A DNA stretch of 64,000 bases, taken from positions 24,506,517 to 24,570,516 of the forward strand of contig OX419755.1 of assembly GCA_948567375.1 (NCBI GenBank). The letters are read 5' to 3'. Under the pieces are notes generated by a model. The model worked only from the letters and a program-made list of their open reading frames with translations. It was not told the DNA's origin and ran no database searches. Source of the DNA: Lunularia cruciata (taxonomy: Eukaryota > Streptophyta > Marchantiopsida > Lunulariales > Lunulariaceae). The position numbers and the translations under genes are program-made. This document shows positions 1-9,882 of this stretch, in pieces. Each line of letters begins with the position of its first letter. Position 1 is the stretch's first letter.

Positions 1-1934
1 AATCGATCATCATAACAATGACTAATTTTCTAAGCTTTCAACTCCCAACATCCTTGCCCCGAATTTCCGGGCGAACTCCCAAAAACTGGTGCTTGTGAGA
101 ATACTTGGTTGTCCAGGGCGATCATCGGACCATTTTGGGCGAACTCTCGAAATTTCTTAAACATTCTACTAATTCTTTTGCAGTTCTCCTAGTTTCTGGG
201 GCCCTCCGTCGAGGAAACTTGCCCCGAAATTTGAGGTCAAATTTGATGATCCAGCAGTTCGCTCCGAAGTTGAAGGCGCGCTCCCCCGATGACCTCCCAA
301 AACATCGTACACAAGCTCACTTTATACACAAGAACATTATCGCTTTCAATTATCTAAAGACAATGGCAATGACAATAGGTTGTGCTTTTGATTCGAAAGG
401 AGATCGCTTAGGATAACAAGAAGGATTGGAAGACGTCATCAAACCTATAAAGATAAAGATAAAAGCAAAAAAAAATGTAGCTAAGCCTTGATAGTTTCGG
501 TATGAGAAATCTGCCCTACAACACCTAAGATGTCCAAGTAATGCAAGTCGATTCGTTTACAAACTAATGGAACATCCCAAGAAGCATCGAGGAGGAGGGT
601 GATTGTTGTCCTATGGATTGTGCTAGCCCATGTTCTTTTCAGTGCAATGGACACACTCGATCTAAAATATATTGTAAAATATGAAAGTGATTTAGTAATA
701 CTAATGTCTAATATGATAACGCTCTCGTGCACTCCTTGACAAATATGTCAAGTGATGCATCTATTGCTCCGGATACCTCCAAGGCTATAGGAACAAAGAG
801 GTGACCTCATTGCATACATATATACTTGGAAATTTTAGTTGCTGCTTGACTCGTTGCACATCCAAGGGATGAGTAATCCCTATATCTAAAACTGCATTAC
901 ATGTAAGGTCTATAACAACAAACATATGCTATTATTACCTGATCATTTTGGACCAAGTATAAGTTAGCCTTGACTCATGTCATTTGTCATGTTGTTGATG
1001 GCATTGTAAGTAGTTATCCTCTAAAATCCAAAAAGTACATCATGTCATATGGACCATTGCTACATCTAGTGTAGAACTACACTCACAAGTGAGTAATGAA
1101 AATGCAAATAGGTGGTGCAAATGTACGCGGAACCTCATTGTTATAGAGAAAGTAATTAGTGCAAGTCAAAATATTGTTGTGGACAACCAAGCTAGAATCC
1201 AAGAGCTTACACCTTTGCTAGAGCAAGAGTGAAAGATGTACTCTAGTGACACAAAGAATGGATAAATCAAGTAAGAAAATGTAGCATATGTTGAAATTAT
1301 CAATCCATCAAGGAAGATTACAACCCTTTGGTCCAAATAGAAGGTAATAAAGCAAAGGATGGAAGTCCATCTTGTGCTGGTGAGGATATACCATCTTTCA
1401 TTTGCTGCAATAATATTTGGAGAGAAACAATCACTCCACCTCAATCCATATATCTTCAAGATTGGCCTATTACAAAACCACAAAATGGGAGGAAAGTAGA
1501 AGTGTTGAGAGAATACAACTATCTAAAAACAATATAGTTGCAATCTTCTCCCCATGAGATTGGTAGAGATTTCTATTTATGTGCCATATCACTTATCACA
1601 CCCTCAAATGTAGATAGTCAAATGTGCAATTTCAATTATAACTTATATAACTTATAACTTAATAATTATAAGCATTGAGTAAGAAAACATATTCTATTCA
1701 ACATTAGAGAGAAAGAATTTTTATTAGTAATGTAATAAAAGAAATTGGAACTTTTTGTAGTACTAATGCTCTATTTGTTACCACATTATGATTTTTTTAG
1801 TTTTCTTTTAATTCCACTTAAAAATACCACACATCTTTTATTAAATTTTTGAGCTTCTATGATATTATTAAAAATAATAATAGGATCTGAATTTATTATG
1901 TGTTTATCTCATATAGATAGATTTGGGATTAAAG

Positions 1935-1936
<2 letters not shown>
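1..1936. other. No recognised gene; intergenic or very old repeat remnant
   Basis: I find no conserved domain, RNA gene or clear repeat boundary here. Short open frames exist on both strands but none shows a recognisable motif. Positions 60-85 and 132-155 share a similar run (GGGCGAACTC with AT-rich flanks), which may be a remnant of a repeat. The stretch 1560-1936 is strongly AT-rich. It could be degraded transposon or plain intergenic DNA. Confidence 0.5.

Positions 1937-1999
<63 letters not shown>
1937..1999. repeat. (AT)n microsatellite, left of chromovirus
   Basis: About 31 uninterrupted AT dinucleotides, ending one base before the chromovirus 5' LTR. A second AT tract lies at 7625-7671, just outside an inverted LTR copy, so the element is bounded by AT tracts on both sides. 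Confidence 0.97.
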
Positions 2000-2000
<1 letters not shown>

Positions 2001-2002
<2 letters not shown>

Positions 2003-2405
2003 TATATAAATATGGAGTTTACATATGGTTAATTGAAACTAACAAAGTAGCAAATAGGCCAAATTAACCAAGAATTATAAGAATATTCTAGAAGCATCTA
2101 AGAAGCTACTTTGTACCTTCCAAGTATCAAGTAATGTGTACACCAAGTGATGACTTCTAGGAGGAAGCTTCTTGGAAAGCTTCCTGACTAGCTTAGCTTG
2201 CACACCAAGTAAGTTGTTTCTAGAAAGAAACTTCTCAAGAAGCTTCCCAATTAGCTTAGCTTGCACTCTAAGAAGATGACTTTTAGGAAGTTTCTTGAGA
2301 AGCTTCTCAAGAGCCTTGTATGTTCTCTAGGCATTTGGAGTCTCCTTCATTTAAGAGTCCCAATGTGATATTCCATTCTCCTATTCCGCTCCTTGGTCTT
2401 TCACA
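2001..2405 (+). repeat. Chr1 5' LTR
   Basis: Begins TGTATATAAATATGGAG and ends TTTCACA, directly before a primer binding site. It shares its first ~370 bp with 7053-7400 (same strand) and its first ~175 bp with 7465-7624 (opposite strand). It contains imperfect ~62-bp tandem units rich in GAAnnTTC palindromes. Confidence 0.85.
2145..2312 (+). repeat. ~62-bp tandem units with GAAnnTTC modules in Chr1 LTR
   Basis: Units start at 2145, 2207 and 2270, each opening with AAGT/AAGA and closing with TTAGCTTGCAC-like sequence; the third is partial. The units hold GAAGCTTC (2164-2171, 2239-2246, 2299-2306), TTCTAGAA (2218-2225) and GAAGTTTC (2287-2294). These match the inverted GAA/TTC pairs of plant heat-shock elements. 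The 3' LTR has the same array at 7197-7385. Regulatory function is inferred only. Confidence 0.7.
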
Positions 2406-2406
2406 T

Positions 2407-2418
2407 TGGTATTAGAGC
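2407..2418 (+). promoter_or_regulatory. Primer binding site (initiator Met tRNA type)
   Basis: TGGTATTAGAGC lies two bases after the LTR end. It matches the common plant site TGGTATCAGAGC, complementary to the 3' end of initiator methionine tRNA, with one mismatch. Confidence 0.85.
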
Positions 2419-2589
2419 AAGAATGGTATGGATAAAATTTATGGATTACCAAATTTGTTTCCTCCAAACCATTGGGATTTTTATGTCCATGTACTACCCA
2501 AGTATCATTTCACGTAGTTCATCATTTAATGCTTTAGGCAAAATTTTCTAACTAGAATTCTTTGTTTCCTTGATCATCATGCTTCACAA

Positions 2590-3540
2590 ACTCTATTTGG
2601 ATGATTTGTCAAGGTTTCATTATTGAGTGGACATTCAACAATGCAATGCCCAATTTGGCAACAACAAAAGCAACCACAATTTTGTTGCAATCTTTCTCTA
2701 TCTACTATATACTATGTCTCTATTGGACAACATCAATCTCCATTGGTGTCGGCTCCTTCCTCTATATGTAATGTGTTGGCAGGTTGTGTGAAGATCAAAG
2801 TCAAGACCAAGTTATCACAATCAAGGAATCAAAGCCCTCAGCCAATTGCATAGCTTCCTCCAAGTGTTTGGGTTCCCACATGATCACTTCCAATTTGGGT
2901 CTGGCTTCAAGCCCCTCATAAATCAATCTAGGGCTTCACCTTTTAGTATATTTTGTATTTGTATTCTGGTGTTCTAGAATTGAGTGAGGTAGCTTCTTAC
3001 AGAACCAATCTCCTTCAATTTTTCCAATCTATCTTGTGCGGCTCATGCAACATTTATAGCTTTGAATCTCCCAATTATTGCGCTCTTGAATTCTTCCCAC
3101 GTCAAGATTCCTATAATAAACTACCATTTAGCTTGCTCTACTTGGAATTGGCACCATAGTTTTGCCACCCCATCCAATTGGCTTGAAGCCAAGAGAATTT
3201 ACCTCTATTCATCTTGAAGACTTGTGCTTTTGAATAACATTTACAATCAAACACATTTTCCACTATGCTCAAAAGATTCTTGCCTTCAAATACCTTGGGC
3301 TCTAGAAATCAGATTTGTTCTTCTCCTTCTCAAAAGAGTATTTTCTCTACATGCTCTTGTCATTGATGGTCTATTTCTTCCAACAATCAAGTAACGTGCT
3401 CAATTTGTTGTTGCATAATAATGATAACTTCATGCATTTCCACCATGGCTAATACTCTATCAAACTGTCTACAATTATCTAACTTAACATCTAGATCCAA
3501 CAAGTCCACCATTCTACATAAATTATAATCAGAAGTATCA
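2590..3540 (-). pseudogene. Chr1 gag segment, inverted relative to pol
   Basis: Read on the minus strand this stretch gives recognisable Ty3/gypsy gag. Capsid-type peptides include the sequence TWEEFKSAIIGRF near 3070-3110 and FMRGLKPDPKLEV near 2890-2930. They are followed by a PTPMEID linker near 2750 and a CCHC zinc knuckle (C-x2-C-x4-H-x4-C) near 2640-2690. The order N-terminus to knuckle runs from high to low coordinates, opposite to the protease-integrase block that follows on the plus strand. The simplest reading is an inversion of the gag block inside the element. It is heavily decayed. Confidence 0.75.
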
Positions 3541-3649
3541 AAGGATCATTAGACAAGGTGTAGGAGAGTTTAAGACATCTATTGGGAACGTGATTAGTTC
3601 CAATGGGATTGACCTATGCAAGTTTGCTTAACTTGCAAGGTATGATATT

Positions 3650-3920
3650 TGGTTGTGGTTGTAAGATTTTGGTAGATTCTAGAAGTTCAAAACTATTACA
3701 TGTCCATGCAATTAACAAAAGAATTAGGTATTCCTATCAAACCAATAATTGGAAGTAGATTGATGATAGTAGATGGTAGAAAGGGTTCTACATTTTGTAC
3801 CTCTCCTCCTATTACATTCAAGATTGGGAAGGAGTATTTGGAGTGTATGAGGTTTGTAGTGACATCTCTACACAATGATGTCATTCTAGGTTTTCCTTTG
3901 CTTGAACATCATAAGGTTTA
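3650..3920 (+). pseudogene. Chr1 aspartic protease region
   Basis: Around 3663 the translation reads KILVDSRSS, corresponding to the VLVDSGSS catalytic loop of Ty3/gypsy proteases. It is followed by LTKELGIP and, near the end, by DVILGFPLLEHH, the conserved (I/V)LG-containing C-terminal motif. The enzyme family cleaves the Gag-Pol polyprotein. It lies directly after the inverted gag block and before RT. Confidence 0.75.
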
Positions 3921-4149
3921 ATTTGATTGGACCTAACAAAAAATTCAAGTACAACACCAAGGTAAGACTTACCATGGGCTTTTCTAACATCTTTGAGTAA
4001 GGCACCTAAGAATAGTCAGTCCCTAGATGGAAATTTTATCAGTAAAGCAACCATAGAGCAAGCTTTGGAAGAAGATATTCCTATTTTTGCAGCATGGATC
4101 AAACCAATTGCACATGAAACATCTGATGAGGGCCAAAAGCCTCATCAAG

Positions 4150-5420
4150 CAATGGTTGATCAAATAGTTTAGGAGTTTGTATATGTGTTTTTGGATGATC
4201 TGCTAAAGGGATTACAATCTAATTGTGGTATGCACTTCAAGATTGAGTTATTGCTAGGAAGTACTCTAATGATAAGACAAATCTATCAACTCTCACCAAA
4301 GGAGTTGGAAGAGCTTCAATTAACATTGATGGAGTTATTGGAGAAGCATTTCATATGAAATAATACACAACTTGTTGGGCAACACCAAACACTTATGAAG
4401 GATAGATGACTTTGCTTTTGTATTGATTAGCGTGGCCTCAATAAGCAAACAGTGAAGAATGCATATCCCTTGGCTTGAATTGATGACTTGTTAGATCAAT
4501 TGAGTGGAGCATGATAGTTCTCCAAGTTTGATCTCCAAAATGAGTAGTGGAAGATTCTCATTGATAGAGAGGATGTGCAAAAGACTACCTTTCACACAAG
4601 GTATGGACACTTTAAATGGAGAGTTCTACCTTTTAGGCTCACTAATGCTCTGATAATCTTCATGGATTAGATGCATGGGATGTTGGATGAACTATTAGAT
4701 TGGTACATGGTGATATTCTTGGATGATATTTTAATCTTTAACAAGATGGAAGTAGAACACACAAATCACATGCAAGAAGTCCTCAGATGACTATGTCAAT
4801 GGAAGTTTTATTGCAATAAGTCCAAGTGTGCCTTTTGGTAGAAGGAAGTTACCTTCTTAGGTCATAAGGTCTCATTGGATGAGGATCAAGATGGAAGAAG
4901 AGAAAATCAAGACCATTACTAAATTGGCCTACTTTGAAGGATGCCATAGAAGTGAAAGAATTTAATATAATTTTTTACCAATGGTTCATCCACTATTATG
5001 CTCATGTGATTGCTCCATTGACTAATCTCTTAGGGAAGACCTCAAGCTTTCGATGGACCACCAAGCACAAAGAAGAATTCCAAAGCTAAAATATATAATG
5101 TCTTCAAGATCCATTCTTCAACTATATGATCCTCAACTACCTTGTGTGGTTGATTTATATGCTTCTAACTTTGCTATTGGAGTTGTGTTGCAACAAGAAC
5201 TTCTAGATGGGTTACATCCCATTGTCTTTATGTCTTGCCAACTAAACACCATAGAAAGGAATTATTATGCTTGAGAGCAAGAAAAACTAGCAATGGTAAT
5301 GGTATATGCCACCAAGGTTTGGAGGCATTATCTCTTGGGGAAACAAGTGATCATGCAAATAGATCACAAACTCTTGTTGCAAACATTATATTTATAACAA
5401 ATGAAGAGTAAATATTATTG
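4150..5420 (+). pseudogene. Chr1 reverse transcriptase and RNase H region
   Basis: RT landmarks in order: a fingers-region motif resembling IYQLSPKELEELQ near 4285, RMCID-like and NAYPLA-like motifs near 4400-4480, a VLPF motif near 4625, and FLDDILIF near 4713-4740, the xxDD catalytic box. RNase H begins near 5090 with DPQLPCVVDLYASNFAIG, whose DLYAS corresponds to the first catalytic Asp of the family, and continues with HPIVFMSCQL and ERNYYA. The region is decayed with many breaks. Confidence 0.82.
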
Positions 5421-5739
5421 ATAGGAGGAACAACTGCAATTTTTTGATATCAAACTTAAGTAAAAACCTGGTTGATTCCATGTCATTCTTGATGCCCTAT
5501 GACAACAACTTGATTTGAAGACTCTTTCTCTCATCACGGCAACAATTAAGATAGTGTCAATTGACTCAAAAGTCAAAATTGAGTTCAAGATCAATTTACA
5601 ACAAGACCACTTCTTTCAAATGGTACAAGGCCATCTTGAAATACATGCCAAAAAATATAACACTTTCTCCTTCAAGAAAGGTCTTCTATTTTATGAGAAC
5701 CAAATCTATGTTCTAGCCAATGGTGATCTTTGACTTGTG

Positions 5740-7008
5740 TGCCTTCAAGAAGCCCATGACTTACCAATTGCTGGTCACATGGGTGTGGATAAGACCTTGG
5801 GTACCCTACAATGCTAATGGTGGTGGCCCAACTTGTCATGAGATATTCAAGAGTTTGTCTAATCTTGTGAGAGCTTTTAACACAATAAGGCCAATAACCA
5901 AGAACCGAGTGGACTCCTTCAACCAATCCATCTCATCTTTTTGATAGGAACATGTGAGTTAGATCTCATCACATCCTTGTCCAAGACAAAGCAAGGTCAC
6001 ACAACAATTTTGGTGTTTGTTGATAAGCTTAGTAAGCAAATCCATTGGCACCAACCTTTGATATAGTGGATGCTCCAACATTGGCCTAAATCTATTTTGA
6101 TAATATTTTCAAGCACCATGGGATGCCTTGTGTACTCATCTTTGACCGTGATCCTTGATTCACCAAAAAAATTTAGCGAACACTCTTCCAATTACTTGAC
6201 ACCAAGCTTGATTTGTCCATGGCCTATCATCTCAAATTGATAGACAAACCAAACATGCAAATTGTACCTTGGAGGATATGGTTTGTACCTTTATCAACAT
6301 TCACCTTACCAATTAGGTTGAATGTCTTGTAGCGGTTGAATTTGCTTATAATAACTCCAAGTAAGCAAGCACCAAAATTTTTCACTTCTTTCTTAATTTT
6401 AGCCAAGATGCACTTGTTCTAGATTCCCTTCTTTCTCCTCCTCAATCTCATGTCCCTCATACTTCCATATTCTTGACCACAATATCTCAATCCCTACAAT
6501 AAGCCATATCTTATCTCCTTGTTGCTCAAAATCATCAAAAACAATACATGGACCAACATCATCATGATCTCACCTTTTAACTCAATGATAAGGTCATGCT
6601 TTCTTCTAGTCACCTACTCCTCCCACTTGATACCCAAGTTTGTAAAATTGTTCCTCATTAGATAGATCTATTTGATATTGCCCAAATAACTTCTCCTATT
6701 GCTTATTGACTTACTTTGCCTTTGTCATATGCAAATCCACCTTGTCTTTTATATCTCTAAATTGGAAACCCTTTTTTCTAATCCATCTTCCTTTTCCTCT
6801 TGTGTCCAACCCCCTCCTCCTCTTATCCCTATCAAAAATCATAAGGAGTATGAAGTTGATTGTATCCTTGCACCTCGCCACATTCAACATGGCCACCAAA
6901 AACATATTGAGTACAAAGTCCTTTCGAAAAGGTATCCCTTTCATGATGCTAATTGGGAGTCTCTTTCTCATCTCCAAAATGCACAAATGGCCATCTAAGA
7001 GTTTGAAG
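5740..7008 (+). pseudogene. Chr1 integrase with C-terminal chromodomain
   Basis: The zinc-binding N-terminus is visible near 5763-5840 (GHMGVDKTLGTLQ, then WWWPNL). The core follows at about 5950-6350 and the C-terminal domain near 6570-6840. At about 6838-7005 a chromodomain is clear: YEVDCILAPR, then EYKVLSKRYPFHDANWESL, then NAQMAI, matching the family pattern in which the hydrophobic Y/W/W cage positions surround K-G-Y-x-x-x-x-x-TWE. Chromodomains of this element group are known to direct integration to modified histones. Confidence 0.85.
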
Positions 7009-7052
7009 CATCCATGGTGATGAGGATGTCACCAACTTGTGGTGAGGGAATA

Positions 7053-7400
7053 TGTAACAATATAGAGTTTACATACAAGTTAATCAAAACTAACAAAGTA
7101 GTAGATAGACCAAATTAACCAAACATTATAAGAATATTCTAGAAGCATCTAGGAAGCTACTTGGTACCTTCCTACTATCAAGTAATGTGTATGCCAAGTG
7201 GTGACTTCTAGGAGGAAGCTTCTGTGGAAAGTTCTCAATTAACTTAACTTTCATGCCAAGTAGTTGGCTTCTAGAAGGAAGTTTCTTGGAAAGCTTCCTA
7301 ACTAGCTTAGCTTACATGCCAAGTAGGCAACTACTAGAAGAAAGCTTCTCAAGAAGTTTCCTAGTTAGCTTATCTTGCACTCTAAGAGATTGCTTCCATG
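7053..7400 (+). repeat. Chr1 3' LTR, right end lost
   Basis: Begins TGTAACAATATAGAGTTTAC, collinear with the 5' LTR from 2001, and carries the same ~62-bp tandem units (7197-7385). Similarity breaks near 7400, where an inverted LTR copy starts. Confidence 0.8.
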
Positions 7401-7408
7401 GGTTTATT

Positions 7409-7619
7409 AAACTCCAAATGCTTAGCATGAGCTTGACTTTGGTATTTATAGGGAACATACAAGAAGCTTCCTCCTAGAAGTCATCACTTGGTGTACACAT
7501 TACTTGATACTTAGAAGGTACAAATTAGCTTCATAGATGCTTCTATAATATTCTTATAATTCTTGGTTAATTTGGCCTATTTGCTACTTTGTTAATTTCA
7601 ATTAACCATATGTAAACTC

Positions 7620-7624
<5 letters not shown>
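7409..7624 (-). repeat. Inverted Chr1 LTR fragment
   Basis: Reverse complement matches the 5' LTR: 7465-7624 pairs with 2011-2175, and 7409-7465 pairs with the LTR part around 2318-2345 (CTTGTATGTTC...GCATTTGGAGT). Relative to the 5' LTR the middle, with most tandem units, is missing. It includes a CTATAAATA box (on the minus strand) not kept in the 5' LTR. It probably derives from a second Chr1-type insertion or a fold-back rearrangement. Confidence 0.8.

Positions 7625-7671
<47 letters not shown>
7625..7671. repeat. (AT)n microsatellite, right of inverted LTR
   Basis: About 23 AT dinucleotides. It mirrors the tract at 1937-1999: both directly abut the outer start of an LTR copy in head-out orientation. 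Confidence 0.97.
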
Positions 7672-7673
<2 letters not shown>

Positions 7674-7735
7674 GATTTCTTGTGATTGGACCTCCTCCAT
7701 TCTCTACTTCTTGTTTGTGCACCTTGACTTTTGAG
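7672..7735 (+). mobile_element. C1 leader scrap left of B1
   Basis: This piece is the reverse complement match of 41505-41590 in the C2 leader (TTCTTGTGATTGGA...CTCTACTTC...GACTTTTGAG). It shows that B1 was inserted in the 5' leader of a C copy, whose remainder resumes at 15102. About 70 bp of leader and the first ~125 bp of the B1 5' LTR are absent at this junction. Confidence 0.8.
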
Positions 7736-8309
7736 AAAGTTAGTCATAGCTAAGATAGAGTGGACCTTACTTTAGAGGAAGTAGAAAAGATGAGCACCAC
7801 TATTTTGGATTTTAGTGTGTTGACTTGGTATTATTCCTAGGTGTTTGGCTTTGAGGAAAGAGTTGAGAACTCTTGGGCCTACAAGCCTTTTTGTTTTGGA
7901 TTCTTCTTTAGTCCAAGGATAGTCGATGTGAAGGAATCCTTGACTTAGTGGTTGGGTCAAGATAAGACCACATGCTTAGGGGAATATGCCCATGTGAATG
8001 GATATTCCTTTCTACTTTTTGACTTTACTTGACTTTTAGTCTAGTAACTTGAGTTACTATGGTAATTAGTAACTTTGGTGCGTAACAATTTCACAAGTAT
8101 ATAAACAAGGGGTGAAGAAGTTTTCATTATCCTTTCATTTGCAACTATCTCTCTTTCATTGAATTCTCTAGTGAGCAATGTCTTGAGTCTTGGATTGTTA
8201 GCCTTGGAGGAGTATGATGGAGTTGGGGTTCCTTTCCTTCTTAGTCCATAGTGCGCTACCATAATAGCCATCAGAGGTTCATCCTAAGTGAGAGACAGGC
8301 CGGCTCACA
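7736..8309 (+). repeat. B1 5' LTR (left part missing)
   Basis: Collinear with 14531-15101. The LTR of this family starts TGTAACAYCCATTTGTGC and ends GCCGGCTCACA; here the first ~125 bp are absent at the junction with C1 leader. A TATATAAACAAGG box at about 8098-8111 is a likely core promoter. Confidence 0.92.
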
Positions 8310-8313
8310 TTTT

Positions 8314-8331
8314 TGGTTCCGTTGCCGAGAC
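8314..8331 (+). promoter_or_regulatory. B1 primer binding site
   Basis: TGGTTCCGTTGCCGAGAC directly after the LTR resembles the TGGCGCCGTTGCCGGGGA site of Athila/Tat-type plant elements, which pairs with the 3' end of an Asp or Arg tRNA. Confidence 0.75.
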
Positions 8332-9166
8332 CTCTCTAGACGGCAAGATAATGTTCCGCGTTCAATTCTAGATTAGGCAGAAGGAGGCTATGAGAGCTCA
8401 CTTGGAGAGAACATTAGGAGAGGAGAGGGCTGAACTTATGTTAGAGAACCAAGATCCATTTGTATACCCTGTAGTTCATTATGATGTCTTTGAAGTGATT
8501 TTGTACATCTTGTACACATGAGAGGATTTGGAGAGATTGTGTGAGGTGGATTGCAGATTTTGGGGATTAAGGTGATTTTGGGCAAAATCTCAAGTTTAAG
8601 ATCTAAACTTGAAATTTCTACACATGATAGCTTGGGTTATCTTTCAGTTAGCACACTTAGAATTATTGTGAGAGCTATTATGCACATTGAGCTAGAATTT
8701 TTGAAAGTTGATAGGGTAAACTACTCCCGCAACTGCATGCTCTCTGGAAACTTACAGAGTCTGCCATTTCTTTAATTTTCAGTTTATTGTTGTGAAACTT
8801 TCCAAGACAATTCAGTAAATTTTATCCTACCTTCTGACACAAAAATCAGAGAGAGATCATTCCTGAGCAGGGAGTTATGAGTTTTTGAAGTGAGGGGAGT
8901 GGTTTTCAGACCAAATCTGAAATATGTGTGCTGAATAGAAAGGTGTCTAGGCCAAATGACTTCATGAAAAGATCTGAAACTTTGCAGAGAGGGACAAATT
9001 AGAGTTGTTATTACATGTGAAAATTTTTGGAGGACTGTCACGTACAAGTTGAGAGTTCTAAGTAAAATTGTGAGGAAGGGTCAATTCTGCAGAGTGGAGA
9101 TCTCATGCATGAGGAGTTTGAGAGCAACAAAAAGCATGTTTGAGTGTTTAGATTCATCTTGGGAAC
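8332..9166 (+). other. B1 leader before the first ORF
   Basis: No domain is seen in this ~830-bp leader, which separates the primer site from the extra ORF. Short frames occur but none is recognisable. It is probably untranslated leader of the genomic RNA. Confidence 0.6.
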
Positions 9167-9640
9167 ATGGAGGATCACCAAGAGTGGAAATTGAGACTAT
9201 GCAAGGTTCCCCAAGGGTTTGAGGTGATTGTAAGGGTGGATTTGAGGAAAAGAGAGTTTACAATAGAATTTGAAGAGAGTGTTGAGAGGATGCAAAAACC
9301 TACACCACTTGGAGGAAAGAGTGAGTCTAACTGCTTTGTATGTGGAGAGAATGGATATAAGGCAAGTTCATGTCCATTGACCTTTGAGAGCAAGAGATTG
9401 AGGGAAAGGAGAGGTTTACTTGACTTGGGTTTGCATGTTGGACCTTTTTCACCAAGATTGGGAGGGAGAAGATCTAAGACCAAGGAGTTGTGTGAGGTTT
9501 GTGGAGTTGAAGGACTTCCAAAAGGACATGAGTGTAGTGGAGTAAAATCACTTTTGGAGACTTTGGTGAAAGATCTTGGAGAGAATCTTAGTACAACTAC
9601 AGAAATACTACCACCTTCATCAATTAGTTCTCAAGATTAG
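9167..9640 (+). CDS. Extra ORF upstream of gag with two cysteine clusters
   Basis: This 157-codon frame lies between the leader and gag. Residues 1-50 are charged and show no known fold to me. At about residues 56-69 there is C-x2-C-x4-(Y)-x4-C, a zinc-knuckle-like cluster without the usual His (CFVCGENGYKASSC). At about residues 108-122 there is a second cluster, C-x2-C-x7-H-x-C (CEVCGVEGLPKGHEC). The cysteine pairs suggest a small zinc-binding, perhaps nucleic-acid-binding, protein. Ogre-type elements are known to carry an extra ORF upstream of gag, so position has precedent. I do not recognise the protein and propose no function. Confidence 0.6.
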   Translation: MEDHQEWKLRLCKVPQGFEVIVRVDLRKREFTIEFEESVERMQKPTPLGGKSESNCFVCGENGYKASSCPLTFESKRLRERRGLLDLGLHVGPFSPRLGGRRSKTKELCEVCGVEGLPKGHECSGVKSLLETLVKDLGENLSTTTEILPPSSISSQD

Positions 9641-9882
9641 TGATGGAGATAATCTTTCAACTTATGGATAAACTATCCATGAGGGATTGATTAATATGCA
9701 CTCTAGGATTTTATGTTGCTATAGAAATCTTGGAGCAACCTGAGCCTTTTGTGTTCCATAGGGTGGATTACTCTCAAATGGTGTTAGTCATATACATACT
9801 CTATTAGTTATGGAGTGAGAGAAAAGAAAAAAAATTGAGAAAAAAAAAATTTTGAGAGAAAGAAAGATAGTGAAAGATTAAG
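9641..9882 (+). other. Spacer between extra ORF and gag
   Basis: About 240 bp ending in an A/G-rich run (9820-9880) just before the gag start codon at 9883. No other feature is seen. Confidence 0.5.

Larger units (their letters stand above)
2001..7408 (+). mobile_element. Chr1: Ty3/gypsy chromovirus fossil
   Basis: Order of parts: 5' LTR (2001-2405), primer binding site, a gag segment lying in reverse, then protease, RT, RNase H, integrase and a chromodomain on the plus strand, a GGTGAGGGAATA purine-rich tract near 7041, and a 3' LTR from 7053. The chromodomain places it in the chromovirus branch. The element is heavily broken, with many breaks spread over gag and pol. The two LTRs differ at far more positions than those of B1 or C2, so it is old. 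Its right end is rearranged: the 3' LTR runs into an inverted copy of the LTR. Confidence 0.9.

Noticed and set aside
60-155. Inverted or direct repeat around GGGCGAACTC marking a terminal repeat
   Set aside because: The match is too short and imperfect to define a repeat end.
9167-9640. Host zinc-finger gene
   Set aside because: It lies within B1 between primer site and gag, on the element strand, with no intron or host context.
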